NCBI RefSeq assembly: GCF_964199755.1
Contig: NC_133930.1
Location: 60,479,962-60,543,961, forward strand
Direction of reading: 5' to 3'
DNA length: 64,000 nucleotides
From: Larus michahellis
Taxonomy: Eukaryota; Chordata; Aves; Charadriiformes; Laridae
The notes under the pieces were generated by a model. It saw only the letters and a list, made by a program, of their open reading frames with translations. It did no database searches and was not told where the DNA came from. Positions 37,858 through 51,000 of the stretch are shown here, one piece after another. Position 1 is the first letter of the stretch, and each line of letters begins with the position of its first letter. The position numbers were made by a program, and so were the translations under genes.

Positions 37858-39024
37858 CAATAACTGCATTGACAAGCAACCAACTACTTTCCAGCAGCAA
37901 GCAAACTTCAGCACCTGAAGTTGCATGCTCTAGTTTCATACAGGTACAATGGCAGAAAACCTGAACCTGTTTGAAGGCACTGAATGTTCTTTATCTCTTA
38001 TTAAAGCTGCATTTTATGAAAACAATGTACCAGAGGCTTCGTACTGCAACAGAAAATTCATGTAAAATGGAAGACAAGCTTTCTGTAATAATAGCTCTTG
38101 TTTTAATAAGCCAGCAGACCATCTTCCATCCTGGCAGGTTCTATGTGCTAATATTGCTATTTATGTATTAAATGTTGAATACTGGTCACTCAGTCTCAAC
38201 TAGTGTATTTGGAGTGCATGCGTTTGATTTATTTTCAGCAATTGTCCCAGTTTAGAACTGCACATTTTCAGGCTTCAAAGACATGACGCTAACTTCCATT
38301 ATTGTAAGGGCTGAATTTTTTCATTGAAATTAGGCTAGTGAAGTAGCTAAGTAGTAGCTGCCGTAGTACCGTATGGAGCATCTCCCTGTTTTGAGTAATC
38401 TGGCGTACTGGAAGTCCTTCAGCGCGGTGGGAAGGTGGCTGCTCTCCGCTGGCAAGCAGCGGGGGGAGCTCGCTGAGAGGGCAGGCTCGGGGCAGGGGGC
38501 AACCACAACCTGCCATCAGGAGGGTGTGCTGAACTGCAGCGCGCAGGTTGTCACCCAAGCCACCTGAAGGTGTCCCAATTAAATGAAATTACCATCCCAA
38601 TTAAGCAGCTGTCCTTGCCACAAGCATCATTAGGTGTAAATTGATTCCTCGGGAAGCATCTTGATTAAGTAGAGTTTTCTAATTAAGCAGAGCACTGTAG
38701 TAGTTAATGAGGATTTATAGCTCAATGCAGTAAATTGCAACAGCTGCTTGCTTGCTTGCCAAAGCTAGATTTATGTTTTATCAGAACTTTTAGGTCAGTA
38801 ATGTCTGTCGTGCTACAGAGGATTAGGATTAAGCATGAGTCATGCTACTGAGAAGGGACTTCGTTGGTTTGACTCTTGCCATTCAAACACGCAACTTCTT
38901 ATGCCATTCCACGTGGCAACTTCTTTGAAAGACTGTGTGTGTATGAGCGATACAAGCTGTGCGGAGCAGGTCACTGCTGAGCAATTCAAAGGCAACTTTC
39001 TTATTTAATGTCATATTAGAAAAT

Positions 39025-39076
39025 ACTTTTAAATTTCAAAGGCTGTGTTTACTTTTAAATTTCAAAGGTTGTGTTA
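39025..39076 (+). repeat. 26-bp tandem duplication
   Basis: Two adjacent copies of a 26-base unit beginning ACTTTTAAATTTCAAAGG (39025-39050 and 39051-39076), differing at two positions. Confidence 0.9.
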
Positions 39077-42000
39077 TGATATAATGCACAGTTTGTGTGG
39101 ATTCATGTCATGTACTACTAATAAAAAAAAAAACACACCACCACCAACCAAACCAAACAGAACTAAATGTCCAGATCAATTAAAATTAAGAGCTGAAATC
39201 AGGCCACTGTATTTTCTATGTAAAATAGATGCTAGTAAACCCTAGAGTTTTAGCACCCTGATTTGCCTTTACCTGTTTTTGTAATTCTTTAGTTTGAAAA
39301 TATTTTTTCCTCCATTGTGAATTACCAAAATTTGTTTGCAAAATTTACACTAGAACTGAATTGCTCCTCAAAAATCTAGATCCATCTGCGTGGCTAAACA
39401 TTACTGGCAAAAGAAAGAGGGGAGCGAACAGAGGAGAGGAGGATTTTAAATCTCCAGTGGCAGCTACTTACCCATGCAAAACCTGCAAACTTCTTGCTGT
39501 TTCTGGACACGGTGGCTGGAAAACCTAAAGGAGCATCCGGCTGGCTTTGTTACACAAAGGTAATTTGGAGACATACAAGGGGGAGGTGCATGGGAGTCAA
39601 CTTGGAAGCTGCACTGGAATTTTCTAAATACTGCAGGTCATGAAGGCGTGTTTGCTGAACTGCTCCTTTCTTTACCTCCTTCCTGCTAGTGTTTCTTATG
39701 AATTAGTTGCATGCAAAGCACAACATCCTGCGAGTGAAGCTCTGCCTGATTTCATTGTACAACTTTTAAAAAAAAAAAAATAAACAGATGATGTGGAGGC
39801 TTTTTTTTTTTTTTCTTCTAGAGAACTGTGCCAGAAGTACCATTTTAAAGATGCAGTGGAGCAATTTGTTCCTCGCAAATAGCCAGTGGTAACAGTTCAG
39901 CAAACTAGGGAAAATATTATTAATTACTAATGACATTTACCTTTCAAACGGAAATGTATGAGAGACTTAAATCTTCTGGTCTTTTTTTTTTAATTAGAAT
40001 TTAAGAATTTTGTCAGAATGGGGATAAGGCAACCCACACAGCCAGCCATAACAGGATAAAGTTGGTGCTACTTATCATGCAGTTTTTAAGATCTTTAAGA
40101 TCAGAGCCTTGCCGTGGCCACTGCATTCCTCAATGCTTTGATACCCGTCCCCCCCCCATTTGTTACTGCTTTCTTCAGCTGCGGCACATCCTAAAACTGC
40201 AGCTTGGGAGAAAATTACTTGCATTAAAAGGGATGCATTAATAAGGACAGTTTCCCACAATTCTGCCGTGTTTCCTTGAGCTGTGTCTCCGGTCGCGCAC
40301 CACGCCACACATGAGGAACCGGAGGGATGGACTTTTTCCAGGCACTTGTACGTGAGATCCTGCTCACAGCAATCAAGGTTTCAGGAGTACTGGAAGTTTT
40401 GGTTTGGGGTTTTTTTTTTTTTTTTGCGGTAATTTTGCAGAGAATGCTGTTTGGGAAAGAAAGGCTGTGAGAAAACAGGCCGTGGTGCAATAGACTGGTT
40501 CCTGCTTGTCCCCTCCTGCGGGGACAGGCTGCCACCCTGCGACCGCCTCCGCGGGGAGGCAGGCAGGCAACAACCAGGCTTTCAAGCTCATATGCTCCAA
40601 AATAATCAAGCATCTAAAAAAAAAAAAAAAAAAATTCCAGTACATACCATAACCATATGCTAAATCCTGTCGTCTTCCTACTTAAGTCTGCTCCCCTCCT
40701 CCCAGGTCTTTAAACTGTGGGAGTGATGGATGATGTCTCCGAGATCAAACATTCAAAAATCAACCTGCTGGGGAACCCCATGTACTATTTACTGCATTTC
40801 ACTGACATTCTGCACAAAATATAGAACTCGTTTTCTTGTGGACTTTTCTGTCAGGGCTTTCATCACTATGCCTGCCAGCTTTGTGAAGAGCAATGGATAT
40901 TTTTTTCCAGTCTGTCTGGGAACTGACACTGTGCTAGTCACTTTGTACAGAAGGGGGAAGTGAGGCATAGACAGATTAAAGGCATAAATTGTCAAAAAAA
41001 ACATCGACTTATTTTATGTACCGAATTTGTGAAATCTGATTCATTCCCTTCCCTTTTAACCCACTTAGATACCAGTTTATCTGTTCAAGGCACTGCTGCT
41101 GGCCACCAGCTGCAGCTCTGAATACTCCAGCTCTGCTGCTGAAAGCTACGAGATTCTTGTCAAGCACCCAGAAAAGGACTGGTATATTATGGAAAGTTGT
41201 ATCCAAGTGACCTGCAGACCATTGCACTAGCAATCTGTGGCAGGGCAGCGCTGCTGGGCAGACTGGGAATGCTGTATTTCCTACAACCTGTCCTGTGTAT
41301 TCCTGCTACGGGCACAGCCAGGTTCCCGCAGATCCCTTCATCACTGTGACGCGTTGCACAGCGCCAAGGTGAGATGGACCACAGACCACTGCAGCCAGGA
41401 GACCCATGGGACGATAAACACGTGCAGCTATCCTCCTCAGAGCCTGCAGTAATGCCTGCTACACCAGGACAAACAAGTAGGCAGCTCAACCCAAGTCCAC
41501 TTGTATTTGCAAATGTGGTCTTTGTCTGCGTACAAGCAAGGGGGAGGAAAGGAGAACTGACTAGGGAATGCATCTCTCAGGATTAATAGTTCCTGAATCA
41601 GGAACTTCCTGAATAGTTCTATCTTGAAGAGCCTTCCTTTTCAAACTAAAGCTTTTTGTGTACCGCTCTCCATTCCAAATGTCTACATGGTTTGCTTACC
41701 AAGATTTAAACAGTCGGCCAACAGGCCTTCTAATATGTGTAGAAGAGCGTAATACCCATTTCCTGAAGACGCTGCTAAATCCTGGGGTTTTGTGTCAATT
41801 TTAGCCTTCTAATTTAAAAGAGTGTCCGGTCTTGGTGACTTCTAACAAGGCATTTCCTTCTGTCGAACACAGAGGTGGGCAGCCTACTCTCAGGCCAACA
41901 GAGATGACAACTGCTCATGTGCCTTGATGAGTTTCTACCACTTGGTGAGACTCTAGAGCTCACATTTTATTTTTAGCTAGTCCAGTACGTTAACTGAAAG

Positions 42001-43285
42001 CCTCTACGCTGCTCCAGATTGAAAAAATATTCCATTACATATTTTGAAAATACCAAGGTTACTATGCAAAGATTTTGACTCCAGGTCATTAGAGTTGATG
42101 CCTGCTGCAGAAGGTCATTGATATGGATGTTGCACCCGAACAAATGAGTAAAGGAAACTTATCTGTTTCTCAAAAGTGTTATTTCCAGAAGACTGTTAAC
42201 TGCTTGCCGTGAAAAGCAAATCATGACTCATTGGTGCCCTTCAGCAGGGAACATTCAGTTCTAGGGAGAAGAAGGAAAAAACTGTAAAACGTCCGTAGCT
42301 GTAAAGCAAGAAACATTATACAAAAGTTCAGGAAGTATTCCAACAAGAGATGAAAGGTTTTCATTCCACAGTAAAACACTCTGAGTGTTTGTACAGTCCT
42401 TTCCCTAGCAGATGTTTTTTTTATGGTGTTTTTCATCAAACTGTGAGCTGGTAGTTAGTGCTACTAGCAAACCCAAAGGATAAACATCCATAGTTCTGTG
42501 CTGGGAAGTATGAGGGAATCTGCACTTTTTCTTACATGATGTACTCCCCCTTTACTCCTCCCCTCTAAACAACTTGCCACGAGGGGGCACAAACTCTATT
42601 AGAAAACAGAATTTCTAAGAATTCTGTTATGAAATAGTCTTTTGCTATTGTCCCAGCATAAATCAAACCTGCGTGCTAGTGAAAAAGAGTACAGGTGGAC
42701 ATTTGTGTGTTTCTCCAAGTCGGTTAAAATACAATCACAAGTTGGCAGGTCAGAGCTCACTGCGGTCACAAAGTATACTCTGACTAACGCTACGCTATGG
42801 CAAGGGCACAAGGGGTTTCTCCGAGCTTCCCCAAGCACAGTGTGCTACTTCCAACATCTCAGGTTTCCTGGTGGGTTTTTTTTCCACTGTTTCCATTGAT
42901 TGTTTTTCACGTCAAACCCCTGTATTTTATTTCAATGAACCTCCCACATGCAGAGACGGCCCCATTTAGGTGCACCGAAGAGGCACTAATGCCTCCTTGT
43001 TAATACAGTAGATCAAAATCACCAGGAAGCCTGAATGATCAGCATTACAGTATGATAAATATTTCCTGGTTTTCCCATTCCTCTCACTGTAGCATTTTCT
43101 TTCTCTGCAATGTAGCTGTAACAAGTACACAGCACTCGTGCTGCTCAAGCTTCCCCAGAAAACAGCTCTGCTGTACCGTGTGAAATAAGATACTGATCAA
43201 GTAAAAAAAGGAAAAAAAAAAAAAAAAAGGGACTGGTTTCCTTTTGCCCCTAACGAAGCACAAAGAAATCTTGCAGACAGCTCCC

Positions 43286-43291
43286 TTTATT
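43286..43291 (-). terminator. GIN1: candidate GIN1 polyadenylation signal
   Basis: AATAAA on the minus strand about 1.4 kb past the GIN1 stop codon. Another lies at 42926-42931. Chosen only because it is the first canonical hexamer I found downstream of the stop; variant signals nearer the stop were not excluded. Confidence 0.25.
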
Positions 43292-44728
43292 CTCCAATTT
43301 TACCCTTTTACCCCGACACTATTTTTTTACGAATTATGTATGTAGATATTGCATGCGTGCACACAATGTATCTAACAATATAACAATCCATCCTAGCAGA
43401 AGGTGTCACTTTAGTCAATAATCGCAGTGTAAGAAACAAAGGTACATGGGGAGGAGGAGGGGTTGGCTTCAAGAGCCTGGGCCCCTGTTAAGGATTAGCA
43501 TTGGAACAATTTCGGCTGCCACACCATTATTTTGAGATGAACCTCCAGTGCCCACGGCACACAGCACCCAAACACATTATCATCTTTAAACTACTATTCC
43601 AGGGAAGAAATACTGTATGACCACAGTGCTCATTACTACGGGAAAAAATTCATATCAAAGTAAGGCCACTAATCACAAGTACAGCTTATGTCATATTTAC
43701 ATGTGGGTATTTTTTTTCCTGCTGTTAACTAGTTTGACAGGATTTCCTAGCTTTTTTTTAAAAAAAGAAAAAAAAAAAACAAACAGGAGAAATGTATTTC
43801 ACCAAGCCCACTTTCTTTACTTCCTTGACACACTAGGCTGATGACTATAAAGGTCAGCTGTCCCCCAGGGGACAGCACGGCTTTTGGGTAAGAGCAGTGA
43901 ACAGCAAGATGGGCTTCTCAGCTTCTGTATGTTTGTCAATGCCAACACAAACCTTGTTCATCTCCAAGTGCTCTGTGGAGCTGGTACAGAGGAGAAGCCT
44001 GTTATGCCAGCATCCACAACCACTGCCCAGCACCTTCTTTCTGAAACAGTCTCGGTGGAGAAAAAGTATGTATGTAGGACTGGATTTTCAGAAGAAACAA
44101 AACACTTTGAGTATTAAGTGACTAGAAATGAAAAGCTATAAAAGTCAGTTTGCAGCTTCTCAGAAAGAACAGAAAACTTTTGTAACAGGAAAAGAAGGAC
44201 GTGAACTTCTCTGGAGGCAAAACTCACAGCAAGTTGCTTAGATTATACTCATCCCACAGTATCTCTGCACAGTAGGAATGAGTCATCTAAGGATTAATGT
44301 AAAGGTCATTACAGTGAAATGATGCATTATGTCCTGAGAGGATAATGGTAAGGTACAGCCACCCTGCAGTTCTACCAACAAAATCTGAAATTCAAATGTA
44401 TGATGGGAACATGCGCTTTTGCTAGGCTGGGCCTGTACTTTTGGTCACTGAGTGAGTGCTTTTCAACACCCACATAAACTAACCACTGGGCATGTACAAT
44501 GTTCTTAACGTCATACAGCAGTAGAACATGTGCTTTTACTAAGTTGCACATACGTTTTTGGTAACACAGCAATTCCTTCTTCATGCCCTACAAAGTAATC
44601 AGTGGACAGCTGCAGTGCTTTTAGTAGTAAAGTAGATTTTGCTAAGGAATTCAGAGCTATTATATTCTTTTCAGTCTGCCACAGAAGTTCCAAACTGTTT
44701 GGCAATGAAATGTGACATGAGACTATGC

Positions 44729-45027
44729 TTAAGTATCCTCTGTCTTGGTCTGAAGTGTCCAACAAGGTGAAGGCCATTGCTCCAGCTTTGCAGTGTTTGA
44801 TTCAATGCAGTGATCTTCTGTCAGCTCAGACTGAGGTTTACCATCTGTCAATTCTTGGTCTTTGCAGGCTACAGGTGGCATCTGTACAGCAGACATGACA
44901 TTGCTCGTGTAGGCATTTATTTCTTCTTCAGCAACAGAGTCTTGTTGGCTTGGATTATCGGATCTTTCAGATAAGCCGATATAGTCATGGTCAACAACTA
45001 CTGCACCTTGTAAAAAGTAATGGTTAT
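44729..45027 (-). CDS. GIN1: GIN1 last coding exon
   Basis: Starts after TTTTCTTTTACAG, phase 1, and ends in TAA at 44731-44729. Encodes (D)[19 protein letters not shown], then a low-similarity acidic and polar tail ending LQTKTEDT. The LQGxVVxDHDYIGL block matches mammalian GIN1 and fixes the exon. The downstream tail differs, as expected for a fast-evolving C-terminus. Confidence 0.92.
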
Positions 45028-48000
45028 CTGTAAAAGAAAAGTAGCCATTAAGATCCGTTAAGTCATACTTAAGATGTTAGTTAGGTGCTAACTTACTTTT
45101 CAAAACAATTTCCGTAAGAGGACAAGAATGTTTGAGCGACAGCGGTGTGATAATGTGGGTTTCCCAATTTCACTGAGCATCAAATATTTGGCTGCATCTC
45201 ATTACATCCACAAAATAATGCTTGCAATGCTCTACACTACGAGTTTTTCTTTGCTAGGTCTATGACTAGCTTGATGTGTGTCATAGTCACATAGTGAACT
45301 AATACCTTAAATGAATGGGCACACAAATTCTTCCATTTTGTGCACACACAGACAGAAATGTGGCTATTCCAAACTCTTGCTGGGAAATTTAACGCACAAC
45401 AGGCTTTTTGAAGATGTAAAAACATCTTCAAGAAACAAAACAGTTTTATAGAATTTAAAGACAACAATGGTGATTGCTACTGTATGGTACTATTGAGTTT
45501 CTCTTCTATCCAATATTATCTCTGCACTGGTTACTGTGTTTGACTTTTCCAAATGAGTTCAAATGAAGTGAAAACAGTCTGACCAGACCCATTAAAAGTG
45601 TGCTTGTCAACATGATGTTAATACTTCTGTTCTGGAAGATGAGTTTAAGGCGTATCTACTGGTGGGAGTCTGTTATAGACTGCCCAACCAGCATGTAGAG
45701 GTAGATGAAATACTCTACAAGCAGCTGGGAGAAGTCTCAAGATCACTAGCTCTTGTCCTCGTGCAAGACTTCAACCTACCAGATATCTGCTGGAAATACA
45801 ATACAGCTGCAAGGGAACAGTCTCGGAGGTTCGTGAATTGTGTTGAGGATAGCTTCCTGACAGAGCTGGTGAAGGAGCCGGCTAGGGAAGGAGCCCTGCT
45901 GGACCTGTTGTTTGTAAAGAGACAGTCGGAGGCCACCTTGGGCATAGCGATCATGAAATCACAGAGCTTTTGATTCTTAGAGAAGCAAGGGGGGGGTGTC
46001 AGCAGAACTGCTACCTTGGACTTCCGGAGGACAGACTTTGGTCTTTTCAGGAAGCTGCTTGACAGAATCCCTTGGGAGGCAGTCCTGAAGGGCAAAGGAG
46101 TCCAGGAAGGCCGGATGTTTCTCAAGAAGGAAGTCTTAAAGGCGCAGGCTGTCGCCATGCGCCAAAAAATGAGCCATCAGGGAAAAAGAACGGCCTGGCT
46201 GAATATGGAGATACGGTTGCAACTGAGGGAAAAAAAGGAGAGCTTATGGCTTTTGGAAGAAGGGGCAGGCAACTCAGGAAGACTGCAAAGATGTTATAAG
46301 GCTACGCAGAGAGAAAATTAGGAGGGCCAAAGCCCAACTGGAACTTAACCTTGCTTTAGATGTTAAGAACAATAAAAAAGTTTCTATAAATACATTAGTA
46401 ATAAAAGGAGGACTAAGGAGAATCTCCATCCTTTATTAGACGGGGGCAGTAACATGGTGACAAAGGATGAGGAAAAGACTAAGGTACTTAATGCCTTTTT
46501 TGCCTCAGTCTTTAGTAATAGAATTGCTTATTCCCTGAGTAGCCAGACCCCTGAGCTAATAAATAGGGGCAGTAAGCAGAATGAAGCCCCCATAACCCAA
46601 AGGGAGATGGTGACAGACCTGCTACAGCACCTGGACATACACGAGTCTATGGGGCCAGATGGGATCCACCTGAGGGTACGGAAGTGCTCACCAAGCCATT
46701 TTCCATCATTTACCAGAAGTCCTGGCTAACGGGGGAGGTTCCAGTTGACTGGCATCTAGCAAATGTGACACACATCCACAAGAAGGGCCAGAAGTAGGAT
46801 CTGGGGAACTGCAGGTCTGTCAGCCTGACCTTGGTGCCAGGGAAGGCCATGGAAAGATCATCCTGAGTGCCATTATACAGCACATGAAGGACAACCAGGC
46901 TATCAGGTCTAGTCATCATGGGTTCATGAAAGGCAGGTCCTGCTTGACAAACCTGATCTCCTTCTATGACAAGATGACCTGCTGGGTCAGGAGGCTGAGG
47001 GGAGACCTTATTGCTCTCTACAACTACCTGAAAGGAGGTTGTAACGAGGTGTTTGTCAGTCTCTTCTCCCAAGTAACAAGCAACAGGACAAGAGGAAAGG
47101 GCCTCAAGTTGAGCTAGTGGATGTTTAGATTAGATATTAGGCAAAATTTTTGTACTGAAAGGGTTATCAAGCATTGGAACAGGCTGCCCAGGGAAGTGGT
47201 GGAATCATCATCCCTGAAGGTATTTAAAAGATGAATAGAGGTAGTGCTTAGCGATATGTTTAGTGATGGTTTTTGTCAGTGTTAGGTTTATGGTTGGACT
47301 CTAAGGTCCCTTCCAACTTAGACAATTCTATGATTCTATGATTCTTGCTCACACAAGGACCTTAATGTGAAATTATGTGTTCTGTTAAATCAGAAGAGGT
47401 ATTCAACAAATAAGTATCTCTATACAGGGGGATACAAATTCCTTTAAAAGATGTAGGTCCAAAGAGGAACCTTTGTGGGAGCTACTGTGGAGGTTAAACT
47501 GCACTTTTCTGGCCATATTTCTCAACAGATGCGTCCTAGACCTGCCTATTTGAACTCCTAAATCATTTGAGCACTGGATCCAGAGGCATTCTCTTGAGTT
47601 TAATATTTAAACCAAACTACACTCAAACAAGGAAAACAAAACATTGCTTCAGACACATAGAACTACGTATGCATAAGGTGTCCTGGAAACTCTGCCTGGC
47701 TGTAAGGACACCCAGGTAGCAAGCAACCCAGGTACAGCCCAACTGTGAACCTGTGATGTCTGTACTAGGGCTCTATCAATGCACAAACTCAGGATTTATC
47801 TTTAGACCAAGAGTGTTACAAAAGGTTGTGAAAAATACCTTGCTTCTGATTGCACATTCTTACCCACAAAAGATTTTTTTCCTCACATAAAAAATGAGCA
47901 CTCCGTTTTCAGGCTTTGTCTTTCCTCTTTAAAACTCCCAAATTCACACATCTAAAGTGTGATATACACAAGACACACTTCAGATTTTTGGAGCAAGGTA

Positions 48001-51000
48001 AGCAAAACACTTAGTAACACTTACAAAGTTGGTAGGCAAGGCTACAAATATCCTCACCTCAGATGTACTTTTTTTTTTTTTTCCGTGTTCTCTGTGATTT
48101 ATTTCACAGAGAAACAATGAAAATGCTTTGTTCCCACCCCAGGTTATGCCACCAGTGGCATAACCTACCAGCCACCAGACAGTGGCTGTCCCACAGTAGC
48201 AGGAATAATAAATAAGTTGCAGACAAAAAAAAGTCAACCTAGTAAAGAGAAGTCCTTTGTTACAAAGGCACACGTGTTTATGGATGAAAAGATGTCACTC
48301 ATTATGCCATTCACTGCCCGGTTTCACTGCTCTTATCCAACTGAAATAATACCCTTTTTTCATTACTGTTAGGCTGTTGGATAAAGGCAGGCAATTATTT
48401 TGGCAAAGCCTGGTTTACCTCTACACAATGTAAGTATGTATGAATATTGGTCTATAATTTTAAGATTTCTAAGTATTCACAACCCATTGAATTTTTTGCC
48501 TGTGTTGGGCAACTAATCTTTAGTCACTTCCTGGCAAAGGGAAGAAACTCTATGTTTACATACTGCTTCTGCAGTATTTACTGGTAAACATAGTAGGCTC
48601 TGATCCTACAAAGACAACGACAGTTCACTTTTTATACTGTGACACAATTTACCAAAGTCATTGTAATAGCTGGAGATCATCTGCATGCTTGACATGCATG
48701 TGATTTCTTCCTTACAGATCAGCAATTTAATGAGGAACTGGAAGCCACAGAGTGATCGTCCAACAGTAAAAACAGCGTCCTGGAGACGTGACATGAAATC
48801 GGTATTTTGGTTATGAAATCTGTAACCAACAACTGGCATAAATATCAGCTTCTCACATGAAATTCCAGAATTAGTTTCAGCTTTGCAAATCTCTCAGCTT
48901 TAAGAGGTGATAGAAGAAATTACCATCTCAATGCAGTTTATGCATTTTCAAGAACCAAATCTTAACCACACATGCCAATAGGGTGGGAATTGTTCTACTT
49001 TTCAAGAACCCTGAACCAAAAAGCATCTTGTTCTACAGCAGAAGCATTCTAAACACTGAGTATTCATTTTCCTCAAAATGCCTGTGGTAACTCAGAGACA
49101 GCATCAACAGAAAAGAAGCAGCTGCTACTGTTTGACTAACATGGCAGCATTGCAAAAGGACACACTGAATGTGTAAGAGCAAGCATGGCTGTTGATTACC
49201 CAAGTCTTTGGGAATTTCTAGCATTCCGACTGCAGAGCACGACTATTTTATTTGCTCTGGTAAAAGAAACACATTTATTTCTTCAGTAGCACAATTTAAA
49301 ATAAACTGTTCATTTAATCAGTTCTCTGATGTAGTCTTTCTATTCTAAGGCTTTAGAGGCCACTCTTTTGTTGTTAAAGAAAAAAGTCTAAATATGTACC
49401 ATCTGCACTAGTCAGACTAAGTAAGAAAAAAAAAAATAGGTTTCCATTGCACAAGCAAAATAAATGTGAATCCTGTCCACATCAAAACAGAAACACATTC
49501 AGAAAATGCCCTTTGAATACAGTTCAGACTGATTGTACTTCTAGCATGTTTTCAGCAGCCAGCATCAACAGGGCCAAACCACAGAAGTAACTCTAATGGA
49601 AGCTATTTTTAAACAGACTTTAAACATGATTCATTAGCTCAGTTCCATGCTGCGCATAGGTTTGAAGCCGCTCACACTCACTGTTCTCCTTACTGAAAAC
49701 TGCAATTATTACATTATTACCCAGCATTAGTTTAATTCACACTCGTGAGTGAATGAGACTTGTTCACTCTGATAACCTAACCTAACACCAAGACATGACA
49801 GGAAAGTTAAAAGTAAAAAATAATAATAAAAAACCCTACAAAATTATAGATAGACAGACAGACATATAGATAGATAAAAATACACACACACATATATATA
49901 CACCTTTTTCACTGGATCTTATGTATGGCTTGAGGTGAGACATCTTGATGGGTCTTTTCAACCTGGATCCTGTGGCATCTCTTAATATTGCACAGCCATT
50001 ATCTGTGATATAATCTATAATACAAGGACCAACCCATTCTGACTGGAAACGACCATCTTTCCACCAGTTTTTTCTTTGCCTAAGGACTTCATGACCAACT
50101 TTAAGTCGAAGAGTATTTAATTGCTTTGACTTCTTTCTGACAGTGATTTTGTTTCTGATTTTTTGTTCATCTGAAGTGTTTTTCTCCACCTGTGGAAAGA
50201 TGCATATGAATTACATTTTATTTTTCCAAAAGTAATCACAAATTTTCATAACATTGGTTAATAATGCATAAGCATAACACCAAGTGGTTTTCCATGTGTG
50301 TATTTCATAACATGTAGGGCTGGACAGTTCTGAAGAAACTGATATCTTCATAAATCAACAGTCCATAGGCAATGGTTTTCAGTTGCCATAGATATGTAGC
50401 CCTCTAAGTCAGGTATGAATCTCTCGGCAACAAGTCTCTTCTAAGGTTAGTCCCTCCAAATACATGCAAAAATTGTTACACTGGAATCTAGGAATCACAG
50501 GCAAAGGGAAAAAAAACAACCAACCAACCAAAAACACACAAACCCCCCCACATTGCTTTAAAAGGGTAGCTATACTTTATACTTCAAGCCGTTACATCTT
50601 TTTTTATCTTCAGCCTTGTTACTAGTAAAATTTGAATATATAACATTTACCTGGCAATCTGAGGTTTTCTCTTCTTCCAGTGCTTGACTGGCTTTTTTAG
50701 TTGTTTCCAATATTTTGGCAAACATACTGCATCCTCCTTCCACACATATATTCATGGGCTCAACATGTGGGTTGCGATTAAACATTTGGAAATATGGGGT
50801 GTTTTGATCTGGCTCCTATTTAAATGGGGAGCAAAAAGCAAGCAAGTTTAGCATACAGCTTTGTAGCTATTTTGGGGGACTTCAGTCAAAAGAGGAAGAA
50901 CCTTCACATACCAAATTTGTCAAATTGAAAGCATAGGCAATAGCAGACAAATGCTCATCCCAATCATTTGGATGGTCTGTGCAGTGTTTGTCAAGGAAAG

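Larger units (their letters stand above)
37858..44728. other. intergenic region and probable GIN1 3' UTR
   Basis: No protein-coding gene recognised. It contains a GC-rich patch at 38400-38560, a homeodomain-motif-rich patch at 38570-38720, a 26-bp tandem duplication at 39025-39076, A/T homopolymer runs (39768-39816, 40408-40425, 40616-40634, 43202-43228) and a moderately GC-rich stretch at 41080-41500. The GIN1 3' UTR must occupy the right end; a reverse-strand AATAAA at 43286-43291 is a candidate end. Confidence 0.5.

Noticed and set aside
40224-40645. overlapping frames of 90-129 codons on the minus strand
   Set aside because: They include translated poly-T/poly-A runs and show no homology; probably chance frames in a slightly GC-rich patch.
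45662-47117. several open frames on the plus strand of 76-103 codons
   Set aside because: All are pieces of one broken CR1 ORF2 and 3' region.
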